A stretch of DNA of 64,000 nt from UBA3006 sp036746695 (GCA_036746695.1 DAIODP010000001.1:124001-188000); one strand, 5' to 3'. Shown: positions 35,166 to 45,313, numbered from the stretch's first letter. Notes: generated by a model not told the origin, from the letters alone. Numbers and translations are program-made.

Positions 35166-36418
35166 TGGCTGATACCGAGAAGCTTGGGCCAAACTTTTGG
35201 CGACAACTTGTTGCCACGGGTGTCTCCAACATCGGTGATGGCATGGTGCATGCTGCAGCGCCTCTACTTACACTCTCGCTAACAGATGATCCTCGCCTCA
35301 TTGCAGGTATTTCGTTTTCATCAATGCTTCCATGGTTGGTGCTCACGCTGCCAGCGGGGGTATATATCGATCGATTCGATCGTCAACACTTGATGATTAC
35401 TGCGAACATCATTCGTGCTGCGTTGTATGCATTGATAGCAATATCTGCCGCAACCGGTTCGCTCACCATCTGGACATTTATGATTATTCTTATTGGTGTT
35501 GGAGCCTGTGAAGTCATTTTTGACATGACTGCTCAAGCTTTCTTGCCGCAGATAGTCAGCCCAAACGTGCTGGAAAAGGCCAACGGCCGCTTGACGATTA
35601 TCGAAACGATTTGCAATAACTTCATCGGGCTTCCGCTTGGTGCGATCGCTTTTGTTGCTGCCGTGTATGTACCTTTCGGCGTTAATGGCGCATCATTCGG
35701 CTTGGCAGCTGTATTGGTTTTTTCAATAAAGATCCCAAAAACTCATTCCGATACAGAATGCGTGCCAATCCGTAACAGCTTTCGCACCGATTTCACAGAA
35801 GGTTTCAGTTGGCTATGGAATAACCACCTCATACGAACACTTGCCATCATGCTTGGCGTGACAAATATGGCGGTGATGTTTGGTGATGCAATATTTGTCA
35901 AATACGCAGCGGACGAACTTGGGGTGACGGGATCTGGCTACGGATTTCTACTTTCACTGATGGCCATCGGATCTATCATCGGCGGATTTCTGGGAGAGCG
36001 AATATCCAAACGCTTGGGCGTTGGACTGGCACTTATCATTTCGTACGCAATCTTTGGATTAGTCGGTTTGGCTTACCTCTTTATGCCCAGCATCTGGGTC
36101 ATCGCGGTGGCAGTCTCAATCATGGGAATTGCTGGCACTACTTGGAACGTAGTAACTGTTTCGTTACGACAGCGAGTTATCCCTCCGGAACTATTCGGTC
36201 GCGTCAATAGCGTTTACCGCTTTCTCGGAACCGGGTCGATTGCCATAGGTGCTATTGCCGGCGGACAGATTGCTTATCGATTTGGTATCCGCGCACCCTA
36301 CTTAGCATCTGTAATCGTCGGTCTCTCGGCACTCGCGATTGGTGGACCTCGGCTGTATAAAGAAGTACAGCGTTACATCGCCCCCGAAGAAACACCTGCG
36401 CCACCATCGATCACGTAG
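35165..36418 (+). CDS. MFS transporter (EntS-like)
   Basis: A 417-residue permease with about 12 transmembrane segments. The loop between helices 2 and 3 carries YIDRFDRQHLM, the MFS motif A region, and NGRLTIIETICNNFIGLPLG resembles the MFS_3/enterobactin exporter group. The substrate is unknown. It is paralogous to the permease at 50259-51476. It is translationally coupled to menE and its last 46 bases overlap the convergent SDR gene. Confidence 0.82.
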   Translation: MADTEKLGPNFWRQLVATGVSNIGDGMVHAAAPLLTLSLTDDPRLIAGISFSSMLPWLVLTLPAGVYIDRFDRQHLMITANIIRAALYALIAISAATGSLTIWTFMIILIGVGACEVIFDMTAQAFLPQIVSPNVLEKANGRLTIIETICNNFIGLPLGAIAFVAAVYVPFGVNGASFGLAAVLVFSIKIPKTHSDTECVPIRNSFRTDFTEGFSWLWNNHLIRTLAIMLGVTNMAVMFGDAIFVKYAADELGVTGSGYGFLLSLMAIGSIIGGFLGERISKRLGVGLALIISYAIFGLVGLAYLFMPSIWVIAVAVSIMGIAGTTWNVVTVSLRQRVIPPELFGRVNSVYRFLGTGSIAIGAIAGGQIAYRFGIRAPYLASVIVGLSALAIGGPRLYKEVQRYIAPEETPAPPSIT

Positions 36419-37122
36419 GTATCACCGGTAATCCAATTTGCAAGATCGGATGCAAGAAACGTTGCAAGATTCGCTATGTCCTGTGGCTCACCGAGTCGTT
36501 TGGTTGGCAATCGTTTTGCTAAAACATCCCCGTAATTATCAACAAGCATTTGCGCAAAATCGGTTTGTACAAGCCCAGGAGCAATGCCGACCACGCGTGT
36601 TAGACCAAGCTCGCCTGCAAGTTGGCGCGTTAAGTGAATGAGCGCTGCCTTGGTCAAGTTGTACACGCCAAGGTTGCCCTCTGCACGCAAGCCGCCAATT
36701 GACGCAATGTTGACAATGACACCAGGTTTGTTCTTCATTGATGCCTCCCACACCGCCTGGCACCAAAACAGTGGGCCGCGTAGGTTGACCTGGAACGTCT
36801 TGTCGTATTGCGATGGGCTCACACCAAGCGTTGGGCCTGCATACGGATTGGTTGCTGCATTGTTGACGAAGATATCGATCTTGCCAAAGTGGTTCATCGT
36901 TGCCTGGACGCAAGCATTCGCTTGATCCAAGTCTCCAGTGTTGGCAGCGAATACTTGAGTTCCCCCACCGATCTCTTTTGCCACCGCCTCTAGAGCATCT
37001 ATCTTGCGCGACGTGATCATCACTTGCGCACCAGCTTCTACGTAAGACTTTGCGATTGCCTTGCCTATTCCACGCGAGGCACCAGTAACTAACGCAACTT
37101 TACCTTCTAGTGAGATTTCCAT
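36373..37122 (-). CDS. SDR-family oxidoreductase
   Basis: A 249-residue classical short-chain dehydrogenase: GASRGIG cofactor loop (15-21), NNAA, catalytic Ser in NIASIG, YNLTK Tyr-Lys pair and IAPGLVQTDF. The TKAALIHLTRQLAGELG segment resembles the group annotated as FabG-like or glucose dehydrogenase-like; the substrate cannot be read. It lies 18 bp after the CNNM-type gene and overlaps the convergent permease gene by 46 bases. Confidence 0.82.
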   Translation of the reverse strand: MEISLEGKVALVTGASRGIGKAIAKSYVEAGAQVMITSRKIDALEAVAKEIGGGTQVFAANTGDLDQANACVQATMNHFGKIDIFVNNAATNPYAGPTLGVSPSQYDKTFQVNLRGPLFWCQAVWEASMKNKPGVIVNIASIGGLRAEGNLGVYNLTKAALIHLTRQLAGELGLTRVVGIAPGLVQTDFAQMLVDNYGDVLAKRLPTKRLGEPQDIANLATFLASDLANWITGDTYVIDGGAGVSSGAM

Positions 37123-37140
37123 AACGCGAAACGCTAGTCG

Positions 37141-38427
37141 TCAGGGTGTAATCATGCTCACACGGACTTGCTGGATGCGCCTGCCATCCAGCACCTCGGC
37201 GCTGAAGCGCCAACCGGCGTGGTCGACATGCTCGCCAACAACCGGTACGTGCCCAAGCATTCCGAAGATGAAGCCACCAATTGTGTCGTACTCCGTCTCG
37301 GGAATCTTCATCGCCAAATCATCATTGATCTTGGAAATTGGCGTGGAACCGATCACGAGGTAATCACCATTTGGTAGATGTTGCATAAATTCTTCTTCGT
37401 CATCATGTTCGTCGACGATCTCGCCCACCAACTCCTCAAGGCAATCCTCGAGCGTTGCAAGACCGGCAATAATGCCGTACTCGTCGGCGACCATCACCAT
37501 GTGAAACTTCTTTGCCTGCATGTTTCGCATTAGGTCTGCAACCAGCTTGCTCTCGGGAACAACCTCAACTTCGCGCATGAGAACGCGCACGGACTCTGTT
37601 CCGCGCCCACTTCGCTCGGCGATAACAAGGTCTTTTACGTAGACAATTCCTTCAACATCGTCAACCTCATCTTCGTCCTTGCGGAAGATCGGCAAACGAC
37701 TGAAACCCTCTTCCACGGCTCGGTCGAGTGCCTGAGAAACGGTGAGTGTGTCATCGATAAACACCACGTCGGGACGCGGCACCATAATTTCGCGTACGAC
37801 GGTGTCTCCAAACTCGATTACTGACTCGATGAGTTCGCGCTCCTCGTGTTCGATCACGCTGTCTTGCGCAGCGGCCTCCACGATCCCTAAAAACTCTTGC
37901 TCTCCAATGAACGGCCCTTGCTTCAATCCTTCACCCTTAACGATGATGTTGGTGAGTTTGATCAGTGCATTAGATGCAATACGAAGAGGCCAGAAACGAA
38001 CCAATAACTCGATGGGGCGGGCTGTAATAGTTGCACCCTTCACAGGATGCAACAATGCGTACGTCTTTGGAACGGCTTCGGCCAACACAAAAAACAGCAC
38101 AACGTTGATTGCGACACCAATTGCAACCCCTGCTGGCCCAAACAGACGTCCTGACACGATGCCCATCAGCGTTGCTTGCACCGTCTGGCAAACGTTTACC
38201 GTGAGCAACAAAGGGTTCACCCAGATAGTCGGCTGATCGGCAAGCCGTACCAACGCCTTGCCGGATTTAACACCCTTCTCCGCAAGCGCAGCAGCCCGCG
38301 GCTTCGTCATCTGCGACATACTCATTTCGGCCAGTGCCAAGAACACCAACACCACTAACAGCGCGCCTATTCCTGCGAGCATCCAGTAATCGGATGTACC
38401 TGGGGTTTTTGCGAACAATGAAATCAT
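37141..38427 (-). CDS. CNNM/CorC-type membrane protein with CBS domains
   Basis: A 428-residue protein of the hemolysin-C/CorB family. An N-terminal DUF21 region with about three or four membrane segments (ALLVVLVFLALAEMSMSQM, VFFVLAEAVPKTYALL) is followed by two CBS domains (REIMVPRPDVVFID onward; VADEYGIIAGLATLEDCLEELVGEI) and a C-terminal CorC-HlyC domain (TIGGFIFGMLGHVPVVGE). Family members act in magnesium efflux. It overlaps ybeY by four bases; phoH-ybeY-corC is the standard actinobacterial order. Confidence 0.9.
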   Translation of the reverse strand: MISLFAKTPGTSDYWMLAGIGALLVVLVFLALAEMSMSQMTKPRAAALAEKGVKSGKALVRLADQPTIWVNPLLLTVNVCQTVQATLMGIVSGRLFGPAGVAIGVAINVVLFFVLAEAVPKTYALLHPVKGATITARPIELLVRFWPLRIASNALIKLTNIIVKGEGLKQGPFIGEQEFLGIVEAAAQDSVIEHEERELIESVIEFGDTVVREIMVPRPDVVFIDDTLTVSQALDRAVEEGFSRLPIFRKDEDEVDDVEGIVYVKDLVIAERSGRGTESVRVLMREVEVVPESKLVADLMRNMQAKKFHMVMVADEYGIIAGLATLEDCLEELVGEIVDEHDDEEEFMQHLPNGDYLVIGSTPISKINDDLAMKIPETEYDTIGGFIFGMLGHVPVVGEHVDHAGWRFSAEVLDGRRIQQVRVSMITP

Positions 38428-39014
38428 GATGGTTCCTTCTGGATGTGGCGGAATTCTGCTGGCGTCTCATGACCCCAGTGCAGCGATTCCAAGTGGAGTT
38501 TTTCACGTGCGTGCATGGCTGCCTCCGTTATCGGCGAGTCGTGGTCGTTACCGAGCACGTGCAAGATTCCATGAACCACTAGCAATGCGATCTCGTCGTC
38601 CAAATTTCCTGCATGGTGTGGTGCTTGTTTTGCAGCGACCGTCGGACATATGACTACATCGCCAAGCAGCAACGGATGATCCGACATGTCGACCGGTTGA
38701 TGGTCGGGGCTTTTTGACATGGCGCCGGGGCCAGGTGTGCGTACTGCCTCTATTGCGTCGAGCGGAAACGACAGAACATCGGTGGGATACGAGTTACCCA
38801 TGTACTGCGCATTCAGTTCAGTCATTGTTTGCTCATCAACAAAAATCAGTGTCAATTCGGTATTGCCCCTGACACCTTCCGCAGTCAGCACATTGACTGC
38901 AAGCCTCTGCCAGCGCGCGATGTCAACGACAACATCGTGTTGCTCGTCGGCAGTGAAAACTTCTATTTCGCCCTCGCCGCCAACGCGACGGGGCTTCGCA
39001 AAACTTGGCCTCAT
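38424..39014 (-). CDS. ybeY: Endoribonuclease YbeY
   Basis: Metal-dependent RNase in 16S rRNA maturation and ribosome quality control. The 196-residue protein has the zinc site His148, His152 and His158 in HGILHVLGNDH, preceded by LSFPLD. An insertion of about 20 residues before LLLGDVVI (rich in Asp, His and Pro) makes it slightly longer than E. coli YbeY. It starts directly after the phoH stop. Confidence 0.94.
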   Translation of the reverse strand: MRPSFAKPRRVGGEGEIEVFTADEQHDVVVDIARWQRLAVNVLTAEGVRGNTELTLIFVDEQTMTELNAQYMGNSYPTDVLSFPLDAIEAVRTPGPGAMSKSPDHQPVDMSDHPLLLGDVVICPTVAAKQAPHHAGNLDDEIALLVVHGILHVLGNDHDSPITEAAMHAREKLHLESLHWGHETPAEFRHIQKEPS

Positions 39015-39995
39015 TTAGTGTCCGCCTGCCCTATGCGCGCTTGGCGCGGGAGCAACCTTTTCATAGGCCGCAACTATGTCGGCAACTATTCGGTGACGAA
39101 CAACGTCATCGGCATTCAGATGGACAAACGTGAGGTCTTTAATACCAGTGAGAATGCGCTCGATTCCAAGCAGGCCGCTTCGGCCATCTGGAACGTCGAC
39201 CTGAGTGGTGTCGCCAGTAACAACGACTTTCGTGCCGAAACCGATTCGAGTGAGGAACATCTTCATCTGCTCCGGCGTGGTGTTCTGTGCTTCGTCAAGA
39301 ATGACAAAACTGTTATTCAACGTTCGACCGCGCATGAAGGCCAATGGCGCGACTTCGACGATCTGACGCTCCAAATATGTCTTTGCTTGTTCGGCGCCAA
39401 CCATGTCGTGCAAAGCGTCGTAGAGCGGGCGTAAGTATGGGTCGATCTTTGCGGTCAAGTCGCCTGGCAAGAAACCCAATCGCTCGCCCGCCTCCACAGC
39501 AGGACGAGTGAGAATGATGCGTTGAACACGCTTTGCGACAAGCGACTGCACGGCCATTGCCACTGCTAGCCAACTTTTGCCAGTACCGGCAGGGCCTACG
39601 CCAAAAGTGATGACGTTTTCGTTGATTGCGTGCACATAACGCCGTTGACCAGCAGTTTTTGCTCGCACATTTTTTCCCGTGCTGGTGCGAAGTATCTCTT
39701 CAGTCAATATGACGCTTGGGCTCTCATTGGCCTGCACCATGACTAGCGACCTCGCCAAAACAGAACGATCCAAGTTCTCGCCACGCTGCAGCAGCGAAGT
39801 GAGTTCCTCAAACAAACGGGACAGTGTCGCCGATTGCGCGCCAGTAATTGCAATCTCGTTGCCACGAACACGAATGGTTGATTCAGGAAACTCGGTTTCG
39901 ATGAATCGAAGGTGCTCATCACGTTCGCCAAGAAGCCCAGCCATTAGATGCGCGCCTGGAACGACGAAGGTAACGCCAGGAGAAAGAGCGGTCAT
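39015..39995 (-). CDS. phoH: PhoH-family ATPase
   Basis: A 326-residue protein: N-terminal KH-like region (IRVRGNEIAITGAQ) and an ATPase domain with Walker A GPAGTGKS and Walker B VILDEAQN, plus TRPAVEAGERLGFLPGDLTAKIDPYLRPLYD, of which the middle is diagnostic for PhoH. The role is probably RNA-related, given conserved linkage with ybeY. It heads the phoH-ybeY-corC transcription unit. Confidence 0.93.
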   Translation of the reverse strand: MTALSPGVTFVVPGAHLMAGLLGERDEHLRFIETEFPESTIRVRGNEIAITGAQSATLSRLFEELTSLLQRGENLDRSVLARSLVMVQANESPSVILTEEILRTSTGKNVRAKTAGQRRYVHAINENVITFGVGPAGTGKSWLAVAMAVQSLVAKRVQRIILTRPAVEAGERLGFLPGDLTAKIDPYLRPLYDALHDMVGAEQAKTYLERQIVEVAPLAFMRGRTLNNSFVILDEAQNTTPEQMKMFLTRIGFGTKVVVTGDTTQVDVPDGRSGLLGIERILTGIKDLTFVHLNADDVVRHRIVADIVAAYEKVAPAPSAHRAGGH

Positions 39996-40064
39996 TGACG
40001 AATCATGCAGTACGACTGCGGCAGTTACTCATGCTTCTAAAATTCTAGCGGAAACGTACGTTGC

Positions 40065-40685
40065 TTAGTTTGGCGAGGTGAGTAACCGTTCTTTGGGGCT
40101 TCCTGGCTGGGTTTCGCGCACGACGGCCGACTTGAAATCCAGTGCGTAATAGCGCTGAACCGTAAGTGGCAGAAGTTCGGCCTCGCCCACCATTCGCGCC
40201 ATTCTGCGCATCAATTCGGCTGCTCCACCCGTTGCATTTGGCTGATTTTCTTCGGGCATGTCAAATACCAGCAACGAACCTTCGCGTGCTTCAACCGCCA
40301 TGGCCTGCCGAGCCATGAAGATACTCGCACCACGAGTCACATGACCGGGGTCGACTACTGCCCACACCACATAGTGAACCCGACCGAGTTTGAACTTTTC
40401 TGGAAAGTGTTCTTTGAAATAGTGCTCGCTGAGCCAGCGCGTTCGTTTGATGTCGGTTGCAATCAAGGTCATCGCAATCGGGTCGTTGTCTTCCCAAACA
40501 ACCCATGCCCGGTTGGTCGAGTCGCCAAGCTGGTCGTTGAATTCATCGCGATCCAACATCTCGTGAGTCACAGTTTCCTGTGCAAGCTGCAAATACGAAC
40601 GCGTGTACAAGGCCCACAACTGTTCCCTCAATGTGGGGTCAAGTACTGGCGAGTGGCGAGTAACGAACATATTTGCGGTCTCCAA
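40065..40685 (-). CDS. Conserved hypothetical protein, possibly GNAT-fold
   Basis: A 206-residue soluble protein that I do not recognise. The order of elements, with RAWVVWEDNDPIAMTLIATDI in the first half, HYVVWAVVDPGHVTRGASIF in the middle and QRYYALDF near the end, is compatible with an acetyltransferase fold, but the glycine-rich acetyl-CoA loop is not evident. Met6 is an alternative start. It sits alone between phoH (69 bp) and the divergent GGDEF-EAL gene. Confidence 0.55.
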   Translation of the reverse strand: METANMFVTRHSPVLDPTLREQLWALYTRSYLQLAQETVTHEMLDRDEFNDQLGDSTNRAWVVWEDNDPIAMTLIATDIKRTRWLSEHYFKEHFPEKFKLGRVHYVVWAVVDPGHVTRGASIFMARQAMAVEAREGSLLVFDMPEENQPNATGGAAELMRRMARMVGEAELLPLTVQRYYALDFKSAVVRETQPGSPKERLLTSPN

Positions 40686-40754
40686 AACAGGGCGCCACGA
40701 ACGACACCCGAGGTCTACACCTCCGCCTATTTCAAAATTACCCCATCCTGAGCC

Positions 40755-43073
40755 ATGAAAATGGGATGTAGTACCGTTTTTCGAGTGACGACTCCTCCAT
40801 TTGCCCGCGCTTCTTGGGCTTTATTGGGCGTTGGCTGCGTCTTGGCCGTGGCCAACTCTTTTGCGTTATCCACCCAAGTCAGTTCATCTCTCTATCTCAT
40901 TGCCACCCTCCAATTAGCGCCAGCTGTGTTTATATCCGTACGCAAACACAGGCCTGATCGGGCCATCTGGCCGACACTCGTCGCAATTGCCACGCTCTCT
41001 GCCGTTGCCCAATTGCTGGACGGCTCTTTTTCTGACAACCCAGAATTGCAGGCGATTGCCGAATCGCTATTTCTTGGCGTACAAGTGTTACTCGCCGGCG
41101 GACTGTTGTTCATTATTCGTCGCAGGCTTGGCAACGATCCATTTAGCGTTCTCACGGACGGACTTATTGTCGCCCTCGGTGCTTGGTTTTTGATCTGGAT
41201 CGCATTTTTGCAACCAATCTCCCAACTAACCGATCAAATATTGCTCGTAACAGTCCTAAGCGCAATCACGTTGGGAATCAGTGCGATTGTGTTGTTCACA
41301 CTTGCGACTTTGTTGTTTGGTGACGAGATGCGATCGCCTTCTGTTTGGATGGTGGCCGGAGCAATTGCATTTACTTTGCTCGGAGATTTCATGTACTCAG
41401 CAGTCGACTCGGGTAGAGCCGATTTCTCCCAGGTTCACGCCTCCTCCGCATACATACTTTGTTTGTTCTTCGCTTCGGCGGCCTTCGTTCACCCAAGCAT
41501 CTCAACGCTTACCGCACATGGCCCGGTACCACAGCAGCGCCCATTGCTTGGCAGGCTTATCGTCACTACAGCGGCGCTCACCATTCCGGTTCTTGTCCTC
41601 GCGCTAACCGACCCTGCCGATAATGCCGACAGAGCAGTGCGTGCAGTTTCCATTTTCGTTCTCACTGCCGCGGTCACCGCACGCGTTATTCATGCAGTAC
41701 GCGCAAATGCCCGAACCCAGAGAGAACTCATTATTTCAGCACAGACAGATGCCCTTACTGGCCTACCCAATAGGCCGCTGATGCTCACTCACGTCAGCAA
41801 TGCACTCTTAAGTGCTTGGTCCGAAAGCAGACAGCCAACCGTTCTCTTTATCGACGTTGATCGGTTCAAGAACATTAACGACTCACTCGGCCACCAAGCT
41901 GGAGACAATGTGCTGGTTGCGGTGTCGCAGCGCCTCCGAAATGTCCTTCCCGCCCGCTGCGTCGTTGGACGAATTTCGGGAGACGAGTTTGTTGTGCTCG
42001 ATGCTCAGACGAAAAACCAAACCGACGCCATGTTGCTGGCCGACAGAATTCTAGAGAGTTTCAACGAACCACTTTCGTTGCGACAAGGCGACGTGTTTGT
42101 CTCCGCCAGTATCGGCGTAGCCACGTATCACCCAAAAATTACCGCAACCGCAGACGACCTACTTCGCCACGCAGACACCGCCATGTACCGCGCCAAAGAC
42201 GCGGGGCGCAATTGTGTTGCGGTATTTGACGAATCGATGCTGGAACGTGTGACTCAGAGGCTTGCCGTAGAAACCGCCCTGTATCGCGCTCTTGAACGTC
42301 GCGAACTTCGATTGGTGCATCAGCCGATCGTCGACATCGACCTGGGTGACGTCGTTGGATTTGAGGCTCTCATGCGCTGGGAGCGCGAAGACGGTTCAAT
42401 GATTTCGCCAGCCGAATTCATCCCAATTGCCGAGGAGACAGGAACGATTGTTCCAATTGGCGCATGGGCATTACTTGAAGCACTCACCCACTTGCGCGGC
42501 TGGATTTCTGAAGGCGCCTGCCGCAGCGATGCCACCATGTCGGTAAACGTTTCGCCCCGCCAGTTGCACGACCCAAATTTTGTTGCAGTTGTTAGCGAAG
42601 CACTCATGCGCTCGCACGTGCCCGCCGAGCAATTATGGCTTGAGATAACAGAAGGCGTGATGATTGCGCAGCCCGATCAGGCGCTTGCCACGCTGACCAA
42701 GTTGTGCGACATTGGCGTTCGCATTGCAATCGACGACTTTGGCACCGGCTATTCCTCACTTTCATTGCTTCAGAAGTTTCCGATACATCGCCTCAAGATT
42801 GATAAATCTTTCGTGAGTGGTGTTGCAGAGGATCAAAGTGCACGATCGCTTGTTCGCACAATTATCGCGATGGGCGAATCACTTGGCCTCGACATGGTCG
42901 CAGAAGGTGTGGAAAGTGTTCGTCAATTGCAAACTCTTGCCGAACTGCACTGCGCCAAAGCCCAGGGCTACCTGATCAGCCACCCGGTACCACCAAATTC
43001 CATCAGCCAAACCGTTGCGGCATTGGATCAGTTCGGTGCATGGTCCAAACTGCGCGGTAACGGCAACATCTGA
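40755..43073 (+). CDS. Membrane GGDEF-EAL cyclic-di-GMP protein
   Basis: A 772-residue protein. Residues 1-320 contain about nine hydrophobic helices. The GGDEF domain follows (TDALTGLPNR, FIDVDRFKNIND, and SGDEF in place of GGDEF), then an EAL domain (FEALMRW, LEITEGVM, IDDFGTGYSSLSLL, LKIDKSFV, VAEGVES). SGDEF variants can be active; the EAL residues appear complete, so phosphodiesterase activity is likely. The N-terminal region may sense a signal in the membrane. It converges with the DUF1295 gene with one base between. Confidence 0.92.
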   Translation: MKMGCSTVFRVTTPPFARASWALLGVGCVLAVANSFALSTQVSSSLYLIATLQLAPAVFISVRKHRPDRAIWPTLVAIATLSAVAQLLDGSFSDNPELQAIAESLFLGVQVLLAGGLLFIIRRRLGNDPFSVLTDGLIVALGAWFLIWIAFLQPISQLTDQILLVTVLSAITLGISAIVLFTLATLLFGDEMRSPSVWMVAGAIAFTLLGDFMYSAVDSGRADFSQVHASSAYILCLFFASAAFVHPSISTLTAHGPVPQQRPLLGRLIVTTAALTIPVLVLALTDPADNADRAVRAVSIFVLTAAVTARVIHAVRANARTQRELIISAQTDALTGLPNRPLMLTHVSNALLSAWSESRQPTVLFIDVDRFKNINDSLGHQAGDNVLVAVSQRLRNVLPARCVVGRISGDEFVVLDAQTKNQTDAMLLADRILESFNEPLSLRQGDVFVSASIGVATYHPKITATADDLLRHADTAMYRAKDAGRNCVAVFDESMLERVTQRLAVETALYRALERRELRLVHQPIVDIDLGDVVGFEALMRWEREDGSMISPAEFIPIAEETGTIVPIGAWALLEALTHLRGWISEGACRSDATMSVNVSPRQLHDPNFVAVVSEALMRSHVPAEQLWLEITEGVMIAQPDQALATLTKLCDIGVRIAIDDFGTGYSSLSLLQKFPIHRLKIDKSFVSGVAEDQSARSLVRTIIAMGESLGLDMVAEGVESVRQLQTLAELHCAKAQGYLISHPVPPNSISQTVAALDQFGAWSKLRGNGNI

Positions 43074-43074
43074 C

Positions 43075-43854
43075 CTAGTTGTTTTTGGGTTTACGCGGAA
43101 TGAAACCGCTGGTGCGCAGTTGATAGGCAACATAATCAGGACGACGCTTGTGCATAGTTTTTTCCAACATTGGCACACCCGAAACTCGCACCAGTAGAAA
43201 ACTCATCACTCCGGCTCCGAACAAACCCAGCCAACCCATGTTTGATTGCAACGCGACAATTGCAATACCCCACCATGCACACGCATCACCGAAATAGTTT
43301 GGATGACGCGTATATCGCCACAAACCTTTGTCCATCACTTTGCCCGAGTTTTCTGGACGAGACTTGAAGCGTGCCAACTGCACATCACCAACCGCCTCGA
43401 ACAACAACCCAATCAACCACACCACCACTCCGAATATGCCTAAAGCATTGATCGACTCTGTCGAGGGCTGCTGCACTAACTGCACAGGAACCGACACGAC
43501 GAACATCAGCACTCCTTGCAATGAAAACACCGTTACAAGACTGATCAATGGGAAACGAGCGCCGTAATGCTTGCGCATAGCCACGTACCGGAAATCTTCA
43601 CCCTTGCCGTGGTTTCGCCACCACAAGTAACCGGCTAATCGCAGGCCCCAAATACTGACCATCGCCACAACAATCAGACCCACATCCGAAGTTCCATCCG
43701 ATGCAAAATTTGCCACCCATGCAATAACAACGAAACCGAGTCCCCAAAAAATGTCGACAATTGATGCATTCTTCAACAACAAGCTGAGCAACCAAACGCT
43801 CAACATCAGTACACCAACCGCCATTGCAGACGACGAGAAAATATCAACGATCAT
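43075..43854 (-). CDS. DUF1295 membrane protein (steroid 5-alpha-reductase fold)
   Basis: A 259-residue integral membrane protein with about six or seven helices. The C-terminal half has LWRYTRHPNYFGDACAWWG, the hallmark of DUF1295 and related reductase or methyltransferase-fold proteins that use NADPH or SAM on lipids. The substrate is unknown. It overlaps the upstream DUF2142 gene by 11 bases, so the two are probably made together. Confidence 0.82.
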   Translation of the reverse strand: MIVDIFSSSAMAVGVLMLSVWLLSLLLKNASIVDIFWGLGFVVIAWVANFASDGTSDVGLIVVAMVSIWGLRLAGYLWWRNHGKGEDFRYVAMRKHYGARFPLISLVTVFSLQGVLMFVVSVPVQLVQQPSTESINALGIFGVVVWLIGLLFEAVGDVQLARFKSRPENSGKVMDKGLWRYTRHPNYFGDACAWWGIAIVALQSNMGWLGLFGAGVMSFLLVRVSGVPMLEKTMHKRRPDYVAYQLRTSGFIPRKPKNN

Positions 43855-45286
43855 AAGCGGTCACGCTAATGCGCCAAGCGCACCACGCGCTTGTGATGGC
43901 GCCAAAAGCCAACACAAATGTGGCTAACCAAATACCAATATCTGGTTGCCAAACCGCTTGTGTGTACATCTCCAGTTGATTACCCGGCCGAATGCCAACT
44001 GCGTATCGACGGAGCGCAGCAAGCCCCGACCACACCATGATGATGGCCCAAACAATCGCGACTGCAGCATTGATGTGGCTGGGCAAATTCACTTTTCGCA
44101 TTGCAAGAATGGGTATCCCTACAAGTAACGGCATCACGTGCCGCCCTTGAGAACCGAAATTTCGCAAAAGGTTGTAGTAGTTGATGTCCTGCGCGATAAC
44201 CAATAGGGCTGATACCAAAGACAGCGAAACGACCATTGAGGAGACCAACGGCGTCGAGCGAACGACAGCGAAAACCAACAATGAAAAAAGCATCAACGAA
44301 TACAACATCAATGCCAATCTCGGCATCGGGGTATCGAGCCAACCGAAATTTCCTATCCCTTGTTCCAACACCACGGGATTGTGCTGCACTGCTTCGATTA
44401 TCTGCTGCCTCAACCCAAGGCTTGCACTGCCCTCGGTTACGGGCGAACGAGTGTGTTTACTAAACACCACCGCATACCAAACAACCGCAAGCGCGATTAC
44501 CGCTAGATGAAGCACCCACACACCTCGTAAACGTCTCCAAACATCTCCAAGTCGCGCCCAGCCACCCGTAACGGCGCAGCAAAACAACAACGCCACCAAA
44601 TACATGGCGGGCCCAAGTGGACGAGTAGCAATCAACACCACACCCGCAACGGCCACGCCACCTACCTCGATTTTCGTGAGTGGTGACGACCCAAATAGGT
44701 GAGGCAATATTGTCCACAGCGCAATGGCCGAAGCAATCTTGAGCGCGCTCGGGTTCATAACGGCCGATAGGAATATCACGCCAGGTGTTAAGGCCATGAG
44801 CAACGAGGGCACGCTTCCCCTGCGGTGCGCAACAGATGAAAACGCAAAACCGAGTAACAAAACCGCTGATGCCCCGAGCATTAAACGCGAGGCCAACACA
44901 GAAACATCGTTCGCTCCAAAAATTGTGCCTACCCCCGACACCAAAAAGGGAAAGATCGGGTACCTACCCATGTTGGAATACGGCCGGTTGTCTACGAAGG
45001 CTGCATCTTCAATTGCAAGGTTGCATGCAGGTTTTTCGCTAAACGGTGCAAAGCACCAAGGAACCAGGTTGGCAACACCAAACTGCGGGTCGATGTTGAC
45101 AGTCGTCGTCCAGTACGACTTCTCTAAAGACACTCCTGCATCCGCGCCAACAAACTCGCCGCGTACCACTGCTGCCGATCTCACAAAGTTTGCAGGTTCG
45201 TCTGGGCCTGAAAAGAGCGGCATCGATAACGACCACGACACGACCAACACAAAGAGCGAAGCAACGAGCCATCGCACACGATTCAT
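43844..45286 (-). CDS. DUF2142 polytopic membrane protein
   Basis: A 480-residue protein with about 11 hydrophobic helices and an early FSGPDEPANF motif, typical of DUF2142, a family related to GT-C glycosyltransferases that use polyprenyl-phosphate sugars. The region after the first helix (YWTTTVNIDPQFG, PYSNMGRYPIFPF) is probably extracytoplasmic. It is divergent from a polyprenol-phosphate mannosyltransferase gene (27 bp), which could provide the donor. Function in glycolipid or wall-polymer assembly is inferred. Confidence 0.78.
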   Translation of the reverse strand: MNRVRWLVASLFVLVVSWSLSMPLFSGPDEPANFVRSAAVVRGEFVGADAGVSLEKSYWTTTVNIDPQFGVANLVPWCFAPFSEKPACNLAIEDAAFVDNRPYSNMGRYPIFPFLVSGVGTIFGANDVSVLASRLMLGASAVLLLGFAFSSVAHRRGSVPSLLMALTPGVIFLSAVMNPSALKIASAIALWTILPHLFGSSPLTKIEVGGVAVAGVVLIATRPLGPAMYLVALLFCCAVTGGWARLGDVWRRLRGVWVLHLAVIALAVVWYAVVFSKHTRSPVTEGSASLGLRQQIIEAVQHNPVVLEQGIGNFGWLDTPMPRLALMLYSLMLFSLLVFAVVRSTPLVSSMVVSLSLVSALLVIAQDINYYNLLRNFGSQGRHVMPLLVGIPILAMRKVNLPSHINAAVAIVWAIIMVWSGLAALRRYAVGIRPGNQLEMYTQAVWQPDIGIWLATFVLAFGAITSAWCAWRISVTAYDR

Positions 45287-45313
45287 GGCACAAGACTAGG
45301 ATGTGTTCAAGTT

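Noticed and set aside
40755..43073. Inactive GGDEF domain because of SGDEF
   Set aside because: SGDEF variants are known among active cyclases, so inactivity cannot be claimed from this change alone.
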